From Chryseobacterium indologenes (GTDB lineage Bacteria; Bacteroidota; Bacteroidia; Flavobacteriales; Weeksellaceae): a stretch of 64,000 bases of DNA. The notes below the pieces were generated by a model that was not told where the DNA came from, did not search any database, and worked only from the letters and a program-made list of their open reading frames with translations. Where the stretch lies: positions 4,898,001 to 4,962,000 of the forward strand of contig NZ_CP018786.1 in assembly GCF_002025665.1 (NCBI RefSeq), written 5' to 3'. Positions 1 to 9,245 of this stretch are shown here, piece by piece. Position numbers and translations under genes: made by a program. Every line of letters starts with the position of its first letter. Position 1 is the first letter of the stretch.

Positions 1-2176
1 CAGTTCTGCATCCATTGTCTATAGTACCATTCGCACATCTGTTGATACTGAATTCATATCCTAGTTCTCCAAATTGCCAGATCATTTTCGGACCAGGAAT
101 GGTAAAGAAGGTTGCCCCGAAAGTTTTCATTCTTTCAAGAGCGGTATTCAGATCTTTCACATTATAACTTCCGTTGATTGCTCCATATGCAAGGTTTTTA
201 AACATCAGTCTTTCTTCGTCATGGCTTTCTCCATAGCCTACAGCACTCATATTGGTGAAGCCGTGAAGACTGTGATTCATACGGTCGTAGTTGCTGTTTT
301 CCTGATACCCCATTGTATTCTGATTGTAAGGGTCTGTCTGTTTATTCCAAAGCATAACCCCTTTACCTTCTGCAATTCTGTAGTTGGCCCATTGCTGTTC
401 TTCGGCATCGGTTCCAAGATGTTCGAAGATCATGTAAGAATTCGGATCAATAGCCCATTGTCTGTCGGCATAGTGTTTCATGATATCTACTCTGTCTTGC
501 TGATAGGAATTGGTGCAGGCTTCGTCATTTTCAGAACAGTTTTGAGTAAATCCTTTGGTTAAATCCCAACGGAAACCGTCTATGCGATATTCTGTCAACC
601 ATTGTTGAAGGCATCTTTCAACGTAATATTGCGTTGAAGGACTTGTATGGTTAAAATCGTTGAATACATTGTATGAATGTTTCGGAACCTGGTTGAAGTA
701 AGGGTTGTCTGGAGCAACATTTCCATAGCTGTCACCATCCGGATCTATATTCCACAGCCTTACCAAAGGAGAACGTCCTGTAGCATGATTAAACGCTACA
801 TCCAGAATGACTGCAATTCCGTTCTGGTGGCATAGATCTACAAATTCTTTGAATTTTTCCGGAGTTCCATAAGCTTTGTCTAATGCATAATGGAAAGAAG
901 TATTATATCCCCATGAAAGATTTCCATCAAACTCCATGATGGGAAGCAATTCTATAGCATTGATTTTTAAGTTTTTCAAATAAGAAATTTTGTCGATCAG
1001 TGACTGCCAGTTTTTTTCCTGTGTAAAATCTCTCAATAGTAATTCATAGACCACCAGATCTTGTTTTGCGGGTCTTTGAAAATTGGCAACCTGCCAGTTA
1101 TAAGCCGTTTGACCTGTTTTGAATGTTGAAACTTCAAACTCTTGTCCTGCTGGAAATGCTGGTAAATTCGGATAAGTGGAAGCTGAAATCCACAGGTCAT
1201 CATAAGAAGATAAAATTTGTGGAGAATATGGATCTGCTACTTTTCTCAAATCATTGGTTCTGTATTGGAAAGTATTCAGCTGCTGAGGAGTAATTCCGTT
1301 GAGTTCAATCCAGTAGAGATCAGGATTTGTGGTATCTTTTTTCATTAAATAGGAGTCATTCACTGCCCAGTTATTGAAACTTCCGATAACATGCACAAAA
1401 CTTTTCCCCGGAGCATATAGTGCCAATCCTACTTTGGTTGGATCTGTCGGGTGATAATTGATTCCCTGTCTGATCCAGTTTGGTATTGCTTCAGAAACTA
1501 CATTTCTCGGAACCTGTAAGATAAATGTTGCTGTTTTAGAATTGGTTCCCTGAGTCGCTACAAGCTCCATGCTGGTATCTTGAGTAACTGTATAACTGTA
1601 GGAATAAGACTGTGAAGGAGTGGTTGTTGAATTGACAACAATTCCGTTTGCTTTTAACTGAAATGTTGCATTGGAATTGGTTGTAGCCGTAATAGTAATG
1701 GAATTCCCTACCGGAACCGAAGTGAGGCTGTTCGCTAACGGATTGGTAAGATTTAAACTTAATGTGCCTACATTTACAAAAATATCGGGAGAAGTCTGAT
1801 GGGAACCTGTTTTATCTTTTAACAAAAATCCGAACCTTCCGATTCCTGTTCTTCCGAAGAATGTTGTTGGAGTAAAAGTAATTGAATAGCTGTCTGTTGC
1901 AGCATTATAAACCAACTTATTCAAATCATTGGAATTATTCCAGCTGCCATTGGTAGGACAATCCTGGCTGTTCTGATAATTAGTGTCAAACGACCAGGTC
2001 CACATATAAATGGCATTATTGGAAACTCCCCATGCAGATTCGTCTATCTGATCGCCGGGAACCGTAAGCGTAATAGCATCTGTTTCATTGAATGGATTGG
2101 GAGAAATCGTATAATTAATCTGCCCAAAAACGTGCATTGTAATCAGCAGAAAAACAACGGAATAAAATTTTCTCAT
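1..2176 (-). CDS. Secreted GH13 alpha-amylase family protein (3' end beyond window)
   Basis: The gene enters from the left edge, so the C-terminus is missing; about 725 residues are visible. It starts MRKFYSVVFLLITMHVFGQ, a clear signal peptide. An N-terminal part of roughly 300 residues holds Ig/starch-binding-like beta domains, then a CBM48-like stretch (HVIGSFNNW), then the GH13 barrel. GH13 landmarks are visible: DVAFNHA near residue 457, GFRWDLTKGF near 535 (nucleophile Asp), MIFEHLG near 582 (acid/base Glu) and ESHDEER near 653 in place of the usual NHD region. It should hydrolyse alpha-glucans outside the cytoplasm or at the surface. The lost C-terminus might carry a T9SS sorting domain; this cannot be judged here. 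Transcribed after the T9SS protein gene but separated from it by a terminator. Confidence 0.9.
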   Translation of the reverse strand, partial: MRKFYSVVFLLITMHVFGQINYTISPNPFNETDAITLTVPGDQIDESAWGVSNNAIYMWTWSFDTNYQNSQDCPTNGSWNNSNDLNKLVYNAATDSYSITFTPTTFFGRTGIGRFGFLLKDKTGSHQTSPDIFVNVGTLSLNLTNPLANSLTSVPVGNSITITATTNSNATFQLKANGIVVNSTTTPSQSYSYSYTVTQDTSMELVATQGTNSKTATFILQVPRNVVSEAIPNWIRQGINYHPTDPTKVGLALYAPGKSFVHVIGSFNNWAVNDSYLMKKDTTNPDLYWIELNGITPQQLNTFQYRTNDLRKVADPYSPQILSSYDDLWISASTYPNLPAFPAGQEFEVSTFKTGQTAYNWQVANFQRPAKQDLVVYELLLRDFTQEKNWQSLIDKISYLKNLKINAIELLPIMEFDGNLSWGYNTSFHYALDKAYGTPEKFKEFVDLCHQNGIAVILDVAFNHATGRSPLVRLWNIDPDGDSYGNVAPDNPYFNQVPKHSYNVFNDFNHTSPSTQYYVERCLQQWLTEYRIDGFRWDLTKGFTQNCSENDEACTNSYQQDRVDIMKHYADRQWAIDPNSYMIFEHLGTDAEEQQWANYRIAEGKGVMLWNKQTDPYNQNTMGYQENSNYDRMNHSLHGFTNMSAVGYGESHDEERLMFKNLAYGAINGSYNVKDLNTALERMKTFGATFFTIPGPKMIWQFGELGYEFSINRCANGTIDNGCRT

Positions 2177-2267
2177 GTCTTATTTTTTATCGAATATAGT
2201 GTTATTTTTTATTCATAACCTTTATTTTGAGCCAGTTTTTGCTAAATATTTCCATTTTTCGGGAAAA

Positions 2268-2300
2268 ACAAAAAAAAGACTCATGAAATTTCATGAGCCT
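2268..2300 (-). terminator. Intrinsic terminator after the FISUMP protein gene
   Basis: An 18-base perfect palindrome (2280-2297, CTCATGAAA/TTTCATGAG) is followed on the minus strand by a run of T (complement of 2271-2277). It lies in the 189-base gap between the T9SS protein gene and the amylase gene and should separate their transcripts. Confidence 0.8.
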
Positions 2301-2365
2301 TCCAATAAAAGTAATTGTAATGAACTAATTCCTTTTGGCAAAAAATCTTTGGTATTGAATTTCGC

Positions 2366-4444
2366 TTAATTTTTTATAATCTTTTTAGAAATGGATTGTC
2401 CATTCTTTAATTTTAATTCTACAATATACAATCCTGAAGGAAGTTCAGTCATGTTGATCTGATTATCCGAGAACTGTACATTCATTCTTTGTCCTACTGC
2501 GTTCACAACATTTACTTTTTCAATTCCTGAATCAGCTTTAACCATAAGAATTCCTTTTGTAGGGTTAGGATACACTCCAATTACCGATTGATTCAGTTTG
2601 GTTTCTGAAGTACTCAAAGAAGAGGTAGGCTTGATGCATCTTACTGAAGCTCCCTGCCCTCTCATAGCACCAGCAGATGGATTGGCAATTGTGGATCCGA
2701 TATACAGATATTTGCCTCCTAAACTTGATGTATCAGAGCTCCAGAAATACCCTCTTTGCCCTACAAAAGTAAAGTTCCCATCACTGGAGCTTCTATAACC
2801 TCCTGCAGGTAATTTAAGATGACTGTTATAAGCAGCTGTAGGGTTAGAAATACTTTCTGCTCCTATTAAAGTTGTCCAGTCTGCCTGAGAAGGCATTTTC
2901 CAGTCTGCACCTATTGCTTTACAAGGATCTATACCTACAGAAGCATTTACATCTGCAAGTGATGTCCCATTCCATGTATCTCCACTTGCAAAATTTGCCC
3001 ACCATGCCGGAGATCCTGCAACATAACCTCCCACGGTGGTACTTGTTCCCTCCGGAGTGTTAGGGGATGGTGCCTGTACGATCTGAGAATTTCTAAGCTG
3101 ATGTCCGTCATCCCATCTTCCCCATTGGAAAAGATCTCCATATGAATTGGCATCTGCCACTGATGAAGCCACCTGCGTACTTCCAAGGTTTTGCTGAAGC
3201 CAGATTTTTCCGTCTGCTCCTCTTACCGTAGTATAAGCAACCTGCTGCCCGCGATACATAAAACTTACACAACCAATATCACCTACATTTGCTCCAGGAT
3301 CTGTATTGCTGCATGTTTGCGGATTAAGGTTCAGAGAAATTCTTTTCACCTTTGTTGTATTGTCGGAATAAGCCAGCACCAAATAATTCTGTGCCTTATC
3401 TATCGCTAAATCATTGTATTTTGCTTCTCCATCTGAAACAAAATCTCCTCCAAATGGAACCCAGTTTTGCGAATCATCTAATTTATAAACCGTATTTCTC
3501 AGGAAATTATCATTTTCAAAACGGCTGGCTACTACATAAGGTTTTCCGGATTCTGTTACGGCTAACGCAACATGTTGTACCCTTCCCTCTGAGAAATTGG
3601 CATTTCCAACCTGCACCCAGGAGTTTCCGTCAAATTTCTTGACATTCACTTTTTTTCCTCCGCCAGAGTTGGATACATACGCTACATAGATTCTATTCGC
3701 TCCATCTAAAGCAATATCAGCATTGTACTGTTCCCCTGACGAAGAAGCATCAGCTGCTGCTCCTCCTACCAAACTCCAGTTTTGTGCTGAACTTGCATCC
3801 GTACTGTTCTGATATACTTTTATCCCTCCGGAAACATTACAGGTATACACCATATTATTGGTTCCTATGACCATTTCAGCAAATTCAGCACCTCCTGAAA
3901 AGCCTGCATTTCCTACCTGTTCCCATGCACCTCCGGAATATTTTTTTACAGTTCCGGAACCGTAAGATCCATAAGTGAATATAATATTATCTGAGGATAC
4001 TGCAGAAGCCTGATAATTGACCGAGCTGTCTGTAGCATTAGGAAGCTGAGACCATAAAGAGCCTGTAAATAAACGGACTTCCATCCCGGAACCTGGATAA
4101 CCAAGCTGATTGGTATAATAAATACTGTTTCCGTTTGGACTTATAGACAATGAGTTGTAAGTGGCAGTTCCTGTAGTAACTCCGGGTGCTCCCCCTAAGT
4201 AAGACCACGAGTTTCCGTTAAATTTCTGAACAGAACCTTTAGCTACTGAAACATCATAATATGACAGATAATAGTTTCCTGAGTTATCAATAACAAGATT
4301 ATTAAAACTGCTTCCTCCTGCAGATACATCCTGAATGCCTCCAACATTTTCCCATTGCTGGGCATACATATAGCTTCCAGCAACGGTTAGCAGTACTAAT
4401 CCCGTTCTGATTTTCTGAATTGCAAAATGTAAATCTTTAAACAT
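2366..4444 (-). CDS. T9SS-sorted surface protein with beta-propeller-like repeats and a FISUMP domain
   Basis: 692 residues with an N-terminal signal peptide ending near YMYAQQ. Residues about 30-380 contain repeated units with W-x-x-V/L-G-G-type motifs, resembling a beta-propeller or adhesin repeat region. Residues about 388-605 fit the FISUMP family (Fibrobacter succinogenes major paralogous domain): GADGKIWLQQNLGS, FQWGRWDDGHQ, WKMPSQADW, GYFWSS and SVRCIKP. The last ~65 residues, from GVYPNPTKG to SKKIIKN, form a type A T9SS C-terminal sorting domain, so the product should be exported through the outer membrane and anchored or released. The function beyond surface display or adhesion is unknown. 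It is divergent from an AraC-type regulator. Confidence 0.85.
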   Translation of the reverse strand: MFKDLHFAIQKIRTGLVLLTVAGSYMYAQQWENVGGIQDVSAGGSSFNNLVIDNSGNYYLSYYDVSVAKGSVQKFNGNSWSYLGGAPGVTTGTATYNSLSISPNGNSIYYTNQLGYPGSGMEVRLFTGSLWSQLPNATDSSVNYQASAVSSDNIIFTYGSYGSGTVKKYSGGAWEQVGNAGFSGGAEFAEMVIGTNNMVYTCNVSGGIKVYQNSTDASSAQNWSLVGGAAADASSSGEQYNADIALDGANRIYVAYVSNSGGGKKVNVKKFDGNSWVQVGNANFSEGRVQHVALAVTESGKPYVVASRFENDNFLRNTVYKLDDSQNWVPFGGDFVSDGEAKYNDLAIDKAQNYLVLAYSDNTTKVKRISLNLNPQTCSNTDPGANVGDIGCVSFMYRGQQVAYTTVRGADGKIWLQQNLGSTQVASSVADANSYGDLFQWGRWDDGHQLRNSQIVQAPSPNTPEGTSTTVGGYVAGSPAWWANFASGDTWNGTSLADVNASVGIDPCKAIGADWKMPSQADWTTLIGAESISNPTAAYNSHLKLPAGGYRSSSDGNFTFVGQRGYFWSSDTSSLGGKYLYIGSTIANPSAGAMRGQGASVRCIKPTSSLSTSETKLNQSVIGVYPNPTKGILMVKADSGIEKVNVVNAVGQRMNVQFSDNQINMTELPSGLYIVELKLKNGQSISKKIIKN

Positions 4445-4479
4445 ATGAAATATTATTTTTAATTATTCTAAATTTAATT

Positions 4480-4497
4480 TAATTTTGCGCAAAAGTA
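4480..4497. promoter_or_regulatory. Overlapping divergent promoter boxes with palindrome
   Basis: TAATTTTG on the plus strand (4480-4487) and TACTTTTG on the minus strand (4497-4490) both match the Bacteroidota TAnnTTTG box and lie back to back around the palindrome TTTTGCGCAAAA (4483-4494). No convincing TTG -33 element was found on either side. The boxes would serve the AraC gene (plus) and the FISUMP protein gene (minus). Confidence 0.5.
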
Positions 4498-4577
4498 CCT
4501 CACATAATTAACCCCGAGTTATCATTTTCGAACTTTTGGTTATCCTGTGAAGGTCTTTTACCTTAAGAAGTTGTACC

Positions 4578-5471
4578 ATGGCTGTAAAAATGTGTTGTAT
4601 GAGGAGTCAATCAAAAAGTGGACATTTGTTCATATCCGAGGACATCAAAATCATCATGCAGGAAGACCTGTGTCCTGATCAATCCTTCAAGTCTCATATG
4701 TTGGAAGGAAAGTCGAGTTTTAATCTCCTTTTTTTGTTAAGTGATGGAGTCAATTTAGAAGGTCATGATTGTGGAACTCAATTTTTATTTAAAAAAAATC
4801 AATATATACTTCATTATTCTCCTAAAGAAAGTGTTGCTGAACTATGGACAGAAAATCAGGAAATTCTGAGGTATCTCCAGATTCAGATTAATTACCAATA
4901 TATTTTTAACCTCATCAATCCGGAACTTAATCGTGAGAATGCTGAGATTCTGGAAAATATGATCCATAATAATTTTATATTCCTTCATAAAGAAACGCCT
5001 CCGGATATGACGGTTGAAATGCATATGATCGTAAAAGAGATTCTGGATTATAATAAGAAAGGAATCATGCAGAAGTTATTTATAGAAGCAAAGATTATCA
5101 AACTTCTTATCCTGATCTTTGAGCAATTTAATGAGAAAAACATTCTCGAGGATACTCCAAAGACTCCTGAAATGATCAGGAAATTCATTGATGAAAATTA
5201 TCACAGGAATATAAAAGCGGAAGAAATAGGAAAATATTTTGGTCTGAACCAGAATATCATCAGAAAGGAATTTAAAACCCAGTACCATACAACGATTGCT
5301 CATTATATCTCGGAGCTCAGAATGCTGAAAGCAAAGAAACTGATCACTAATAAAGAAATTATGATCAAAGAGATTGCTATTGAATGTGGCTATGAGTACC
5401 TCCAGAACTTTACACGCGCTTTCAAAAAGAAATTTGGGGTAGCTCCTGAAAGTCTGAGGAATAATAAATAG
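4578..5471 (+). CDS. AraC family transcriptional regulator
   Basis: 297 residues from the first ATG; in-frame ATG codons at residues 5 and 8 are possible alternative starts. The N-terminal ~190 residues have no recognised sensor motif. The C-terminal ~100 residues form the two-helix-turn-helix AraC/XylS domain: IDENYHRNIKAEEIGKYF (first HTH) and MIKEIAIECGYEYLQNFTRAFKKKFG (second HTH with the conserved GY...F.R.FKK.FG pattern), ending PESLRN. This is a cytoplasmic DNA-binding protein. The divergent T9SS surface protein gene is the obvious candidate target, but that is inference. A strong hairpin follows the stop codon. Confidence 0.85.
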   Translation: MAVKMCCMRSQSKSGHLFISEDIKIIMQEDLCPDQSFKSHMLEGKSSFNLLFLLSDGVNLEGHDCGTQFLFKKNQYILHYSPKESVAELWTENQEILRYLQIQINYQYIFNLINPELNRENAEILENMIHNNFIFLHKETPPDMTVEMHMIVKEILDYNKKGIMQKLFIEAKIIKLLILIFEQFNEKNILEDTPKTPEMIRKFIDENYHRNIKAEEIGKYFGLNQNIIRKEFKTQYHTTIAHYISELRMLKAKKLITNKEIMIKEIAIECGYEYLQNFTRAFKKKFGVAPESLRNNK

Positions 5472-5473
5472 AA

Positions 5474-5505
5474 AAACCGCTTAATTGCTTAAGCGGTTTA
5501 TATAT
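5474..5505. terminator. Intrinsic terminator between convergent genes
   Basis: An 11-bp perfect stem AAACCGCTTAA/TTAAGCGGTTT (5474-5499) with a TTGC loop sits 3 bases after the AraC stop codon and downstream of the convergent small membrane protein gene. Confidence 0.75.
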
Positions 5506-5563
5506 GTTGTTTTGCTTTGATATTACTTTTTCAGAATTCAGGTGAAAAAGCAATGACAATCAA

Positions 5564-5869
5564 TTAATGATGATGTCCGTGATCGTGAAGGAAAGGTCCG
5601 TTTCCTTTAGGCTCGCTATAGATAACTTCTACACCTTCCTGCTCAGAAACAAGCTTTCTTCTGATATCTTCAGGATCGAAAGGCTTTACTTTTCCGAAAT
5701 ACTCTTTCAAACCTTCAGTTAGCCACATTGGGATTACTAATCCGAAGAACATAAAAATACACCAGAATCCTACTAAGAACATAGTAATGAAGAATATAGT
5801 CCAAAGGAACTGGTAGAACGGCCAAAATGCTGATAATATCGTTATCATTCTCTTAAAGATTTTAGGCAA
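5564..5869 (-). CDS. Small two-helix membrane protein with His-rich C-terminus
   Basis: 101 residues (94 if translation starts at the methionine at residue 8). Two hydrophobic stretches (about residues 8-27 and 29-50) indicate inner-membrane insertion. A soluble tail of about 50 residues follows and ends HDHGHHH, a potential metal-binding tail. No named family is recognised with certainty. It lies 72 bases downstream of the class I fumarase on the same strand and could be co-transcribed. Function unknown. Confidence 0.65.
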   Translation of the reverse strand: MPKIFKRMITILSAFWPFYQFLWTIFFITMFLVGFWCIFMFFGLVIPMWLTEGLKEYFGKVKPFDPEDIRRKLVSEQEGVEVIYSEPKGNGPFLHDHGHHH

Positions 5870-5941
5870 AAATAGAACTTTTTTCCTTTTTACACAAAAG
5901 ATCAGCGTTCTATTTTCTTATTTATTTTAATTTTAAACTAA

Positions 5942-7549
5942 TTAGTGGGCCAGATTTGCGAAGAAATCATTGCCTTTATCATCGGAAATGATGAATGCAG
6001 GGAAGTCTTTTACTTCAATTTTTCTTACCGCTTCCATTCCTAATTCCGGGAAGTCTACTACATCTACAGACACAATATTGTCTTTCGCAAGAATAGCAGC
6101 CGGCCCACCGATTGATCCAAGATAGAAACCTCCGTATTTATGACATGCATTGGTAACATCTTTACTTCTGTTTCCTTTTGCAAGCATGATCATACTTCCA
6201 CCATGGCTCTGGAACTCGTCTACGTAAACATCCATTCTTCCGGCAGTAGTAGGTCCGAAACTTCCTGAAGCCATTCCTTCCGGAGTTTTTGCTGGCCCTG
6301 CGTAATAGATTGGATGGTTTTTGAAATATTCCGGCATTGGTTTCCCGCTGTCGATAATTTCTTTGATTTTTGCGTGAGCAATATCTCTTGCTACGATTAA
6401 TGTTCCGTTCAGTTTTAATCTGGTTTTGATCGGATATTTGGAAAGCTCGGCAAGAATTTCCGGCATTGGCTTGTTCAAGTTAACCTCAACAGCTTCTTCT
6501 AAATGTGGAGGAGTATCTGGTAAGAACCTTTTCGGATCCTGCTCTAATTGCTCAAGGAAGATTCCTTCTTTCGTAATTTTTCCTTTGATATTTCTGTCTG
6601 CAGAACAAGAAACTCCCATTCCTACCGGACAAGATGCAGCGTGTCTTGGAAGTCTGATTACTCTTACGTCGTGGGTAAGGTATTTCCCTCCAAATTGCGC
6701 TCCAATTGCACTTTCCTGACAGATTTTCTGAACTTTAGCTTCCCATTCAAGGTCTCTGAATGCCTGTCCGGCCTCATTTCCTTCTGTCGGAAGATTATCG
6801 TAATATTTTGCAGATGCTTTTTTCACTGCTGCAAGGTTGGCTTCTGCTGAAGTACCTCCGATTACCAATGCTAAGTGGTAAGGAGGACAAGCCGCTGTTC
6901 CAAGATCTGAAATTCTTTCTTTAACAAATTCTTCAAGAGATTTTTCGTTCAATAAAGATTTTGTTTTCTGATATAAGAATGTTTTATTCGCAGAACCTCC
7001 TCCTTTTGTCAAGAATAAGAATTCGTAATAATCTCCTTTTTTAGCATAGATATCTATCTGTGCAGGAAGGTTAGACCCGGAATTCTTCTCATCAAACATC
7101 GTCAAAGGAACCACCTGAGAATATCTTAGGTTTCTTTTCTGATATGTATTGAAGATCCCCTTGCTCAGGTATTCTCCATCATCCACTCCCGTGTACACAT
7201 TTTCTCCTTTCTTTCCCATTACGATAGCTGTTCCAGTATCCTGGCACGAAGGAAGAGCTCCCTCTACAGCTACTGCAGCATTTTGTAAAAGGTTGTAAGC
7301 AACAAATCTATCGTTATCTGTAGCTTCAGGATCATCAATAATTCTTCTAAGGCTTTCTAAGTGCGAAGAACGAAGCATGAAAGAAACATCTGCCATCGCT
7401 TCTTCAGCTAACAGTTCCAATCCTTTCGGGTCAACTGTTAAAATTTCTCTCTCTCCTAGTTTTTCAACCTTTACATAGTCTGATGTAAGCTTCTTGTACA
7501 CCGTATCATCTTTCTGAATAGGATACGGATCCTGATATCTAAAATCCAT
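5942..7549 (-). CDS. fumA: Fumarate hydratase class I (iron-sulfur, FumA/FumB type)
   Basis: 535 residues, close to the ~548 of E. coli FumA. It carries the three cysteines expected to bind the oxygen-sensitive [4Fe-4S] cluster: PSCQDTGT (C102), AACPPYH (near 221) and HAASCPVGMG (near 307). The N-terminal alpha-domain and C-terminal beta-domain (SGSFGPTTAGRMDVYVDEFQ region) are fused in one chain, as in the one-subunit class I enzymes. It interconverts fumarate and malate in the TCA cycle in the cytoplasm. It is transcribed divergently from the class II fumarase. A TACTTTTG promoter box lies 16 bases upstream of the ATG. Confidence 0.93.
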   Translation of the reverse strand: MDFRYQDPYPIQKDDTVYKKLTSDYVKVEKLGEREILTVDPKGLELLAEEAMADVSFMLRSSHLESLRRIIDDPEATDNDRFVAYNLLQNAAVAVEGALPSCQDTGTAIVMGKKGENVYTGVDDGEYLSKGIFNTYQKRNLRYSQVVPLTMFDEKNSGSNLPAQIDIYAKKGDYYEFLFLTKGGGSANKTFLYQKTKSLLNEKSLEEFVKERISDLGTAACPPYHLALVIGGTSAEANLAAVKKASAKYYDNLPTEGNEAGQAFRDLEWEAKVQKICQESAIGAQFGGKYLTHDVRVIRLPRHAASCPVGMGVSCSADRNIKGKITKEGIFLEQLEQDPKRFLPDTPPHLEEAVEVNLNKPMPEILAELSKYPIKTRLKLNGTLIVARDIAHAKIKEIIDSGKPMPEYFKNHPIYYAGPAKTPEGMASGSFGPTTAGRMDVYVDEFQSHGGSMIMLAKGNRSKDVTNACHKYGGFYLGSIGGPAAILAKDNIVSVDVVDFPELGMEAVRKIEVKDFPAFIISDDKGNDFFANLAH

Positions 7550-7565
7550 TCAATTTTTGTTTGTA

Positions 7566-7573
7566 CAAAAGTA
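7566..7573 (-). promoter_or_regulatory. -7 promoter box of the class I fumarase gene
   Basis: TACTTTTG on the minus strand matches the Bacteroidota TAnnTTTG box, giving a very short 5' leader before the ATG at 7549. No clear TTG -33 element was seen. Confidence 0.45.
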
Positions 7574-7775
7574 CGCCTCCTTTAAAAAAATATGAGTAAA
7601 ATCAGTCATTTATATTGATATTTATAATGATTATAAATTGGAGGTTTCTGAGTTTATAAGTACCTTTATAGAAGCTAAATAAACAAAGCCAAAATATTAT
7701 TTTTTTCATTAAACATAAATAATGTTTACAATTTTTATGGCTTAAAATAAAAAGATCATACAAATTTCAACCACT

Positions 7776-9170
7776 ATGAATTACAGAATTGAAAAAGACA
7801 CCATGGGAGAAGTGCAGGTCCCTGCAGATAAACTTTGGGGCGCACAGACGGAACGTTCCAGAAACAATTTTAAAATAGGACCTGAAGGCTCAATGCCACA
7901 TGAAATTATCGAAGCTTTTGCTTATCTGAAAAAGGCTGCAGCTTATACCAACACTGATCTGGGAGTGCTTTCCGCAGAAAAAAGAGATATGATTGCTAAG
8001 GTATGTGATGAAATACTGGAAGGAAAACTTAACGATCAGTTTCCTCTGGTAATCTGGCAGACAGGTTCCGGAACTCAGTCGAACATGAATGTCAATGAAG
8101 TTGTTTCCAACAGAGCTCATGTTAATAACGGAGGAACATTAGGCGAAAAATCTGAAATTCACCCGAATGATGATGTGAATAAATCCCAATCTTCCAATGA
8201 TACCTATCCTACTGCGATGCACATTGCTGCCTATACGAAAGTAGTAGAAGTAACCATTCCGGCTGTAGAAAAACTAAAAAATACATTGGCTGAAAAGTCA
8301 AAAGCTTTCAAAGATGTTGTAAAAATCGGGAGAACCCATTTGATGGATGCCACTCCGCTTACTCTCGGACAGGAATTTTCAGGATATGTGGCTCAATTGG
8401 AATTCGGATTGAGAGCTTTAAAAAACACATTACCTCACCTTTCTGAGCTTGCATTAGGAGGAACTGCTGTAGGTACAGGATTAAATACACCTAACGGTTA
8501 TGATGTAAAGGTAGCGGAATATATCGCTCAATTTACCAATCATCCTTTCATTACTGCAGAAAATAAATTTGAAGCCCTTGCTGCGCATGATGCGATTGTA
8601 GAATCTCACGGAGCTTTAAAGCAACTTGCCGTTTCTTTATATAAAATTGCTCAGGATGTAAGATTACTGGCCTCTGGTCCACGTTCCGGAATCGGGGAAA
8701 TTCATATTCCTGAAAATGAGCCGGGATCTTCTATTATGCCGGGGAAAGTAAATCCTACTCAGAATGAAGCGATGACCATGGTTTGTGCACAGGTTTTAGG
8801 AAACGATACGACCATATCATTTGCCGGAACTCAGGGGAATTACGAGCTGAATGTTTTCAAACCGGTAATGGCTTACAATTTCTTACAGTCTGCCCAACTG
8901 ATTGCTGATGCATGTATTTCCTTCAACGATCATTGTGCGGTAGGCATTGAACCGAATCATGAGAGAATTAAAGAGCTTGTAGACAAATCTTTAATGTTGG
9001 TAACGGCTTTAAATACTCATATCGGATATGAAAATGCAGCTAAGATTGCAAAAACAGCCCATAAAAACGGGACAACATTAAAAGAAGAGGCCATTAATCT
9101 TGGTTTGTTAACTGCTGAACAGTTTGACGAATGGGTAAAACCCGAAGATATGGTAGGAAGTTTAAAATAA
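7776..9170 (+). CDS. fumC: Fumarate hydratase class II
   Basis: 464 residues, the usual length for FumC. The superfamily signature GSSIMPGKVNPTQNE is intact, as are the TGSGTQSNMNVNE and GRTHLMDATPLTLGQEFSGY regions that build the shared active site of the homotetramer. It is an iron-free, oxygen-stable cytoplasmic enzyme catalysing the same fumarate/malate reaction as the adjacent divergent class I enzyme. The start is the only reasonable ATG, 226 bases from the divergent start. A strong terminator follows the stop codon. Confidence 0.95.
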   Translation: MNYRIEKDTMGEVQVPADKLWGAQTERSRNNFKIGPEGSMPHEIIEAFAYLKKAAAYTNTDLGVLSAEKRDMIAKVCDEILEGKLNDQFPLVIWQTGSGTQSNMNVNEVVSNRAHVNNGGTLGEKSEIHPNDDVNKSQSSNDTYPTAMHIAAYTKVVEVTIPAVEKLKNTLAEKSKAFKDVVKIGRTHLMDATPLTLGQEFSGYVAQLEFGLRALKNTLPHLSELALGGTAVGTGLNTPNGYDVKVAEYIAQFTNHPFITAENKFEALAAHDAIVESHGALKQLAVSLYKIAQDVRLLASGPRSGIGEIHIPENEPGSSIMPGKVNPTQNEAMTMVCAQVLGNDTTISFAGTQGNYELNVFKPVMAYNFLQSAQLIADACISFNDHCAVGIEPNHERIKELVDKSLMLVTALNTHIGYENAAKIAKTAHKNGTTLKEEAINLGLLTAEQFDEWVKPEDMVGSLK

Positions 9171-9193
9171 TGATTCTATAACTGATACAACGC

Positions 9194-9228
9194 AAAAACT
9201 CCGGGAATAGTTCCCGGAGTTTTTCATT
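9194..9228. terminator. Strong bidirectional terminator after fumC
   Basis: A 14-bp perfect stem (9194-9207 with 9211-9224, core ACTCCGGGAA/TTCCCGGAGT) with a TAG loop is flanked by A runs on one side and T runs on the other. It can serve both fumC and the convergent outer-membrane protein gene. Confidence 0.85.
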
Positions 9229-9245
9229 TTACTGTCAAAATATAT

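Noticed and set aside
74..562. A 162-codon plus-strand open frame
   Set aside because: It lies antisense to the GH13 amylase gene, which has a continuous frame with catalytic motifs and a signal peptide.
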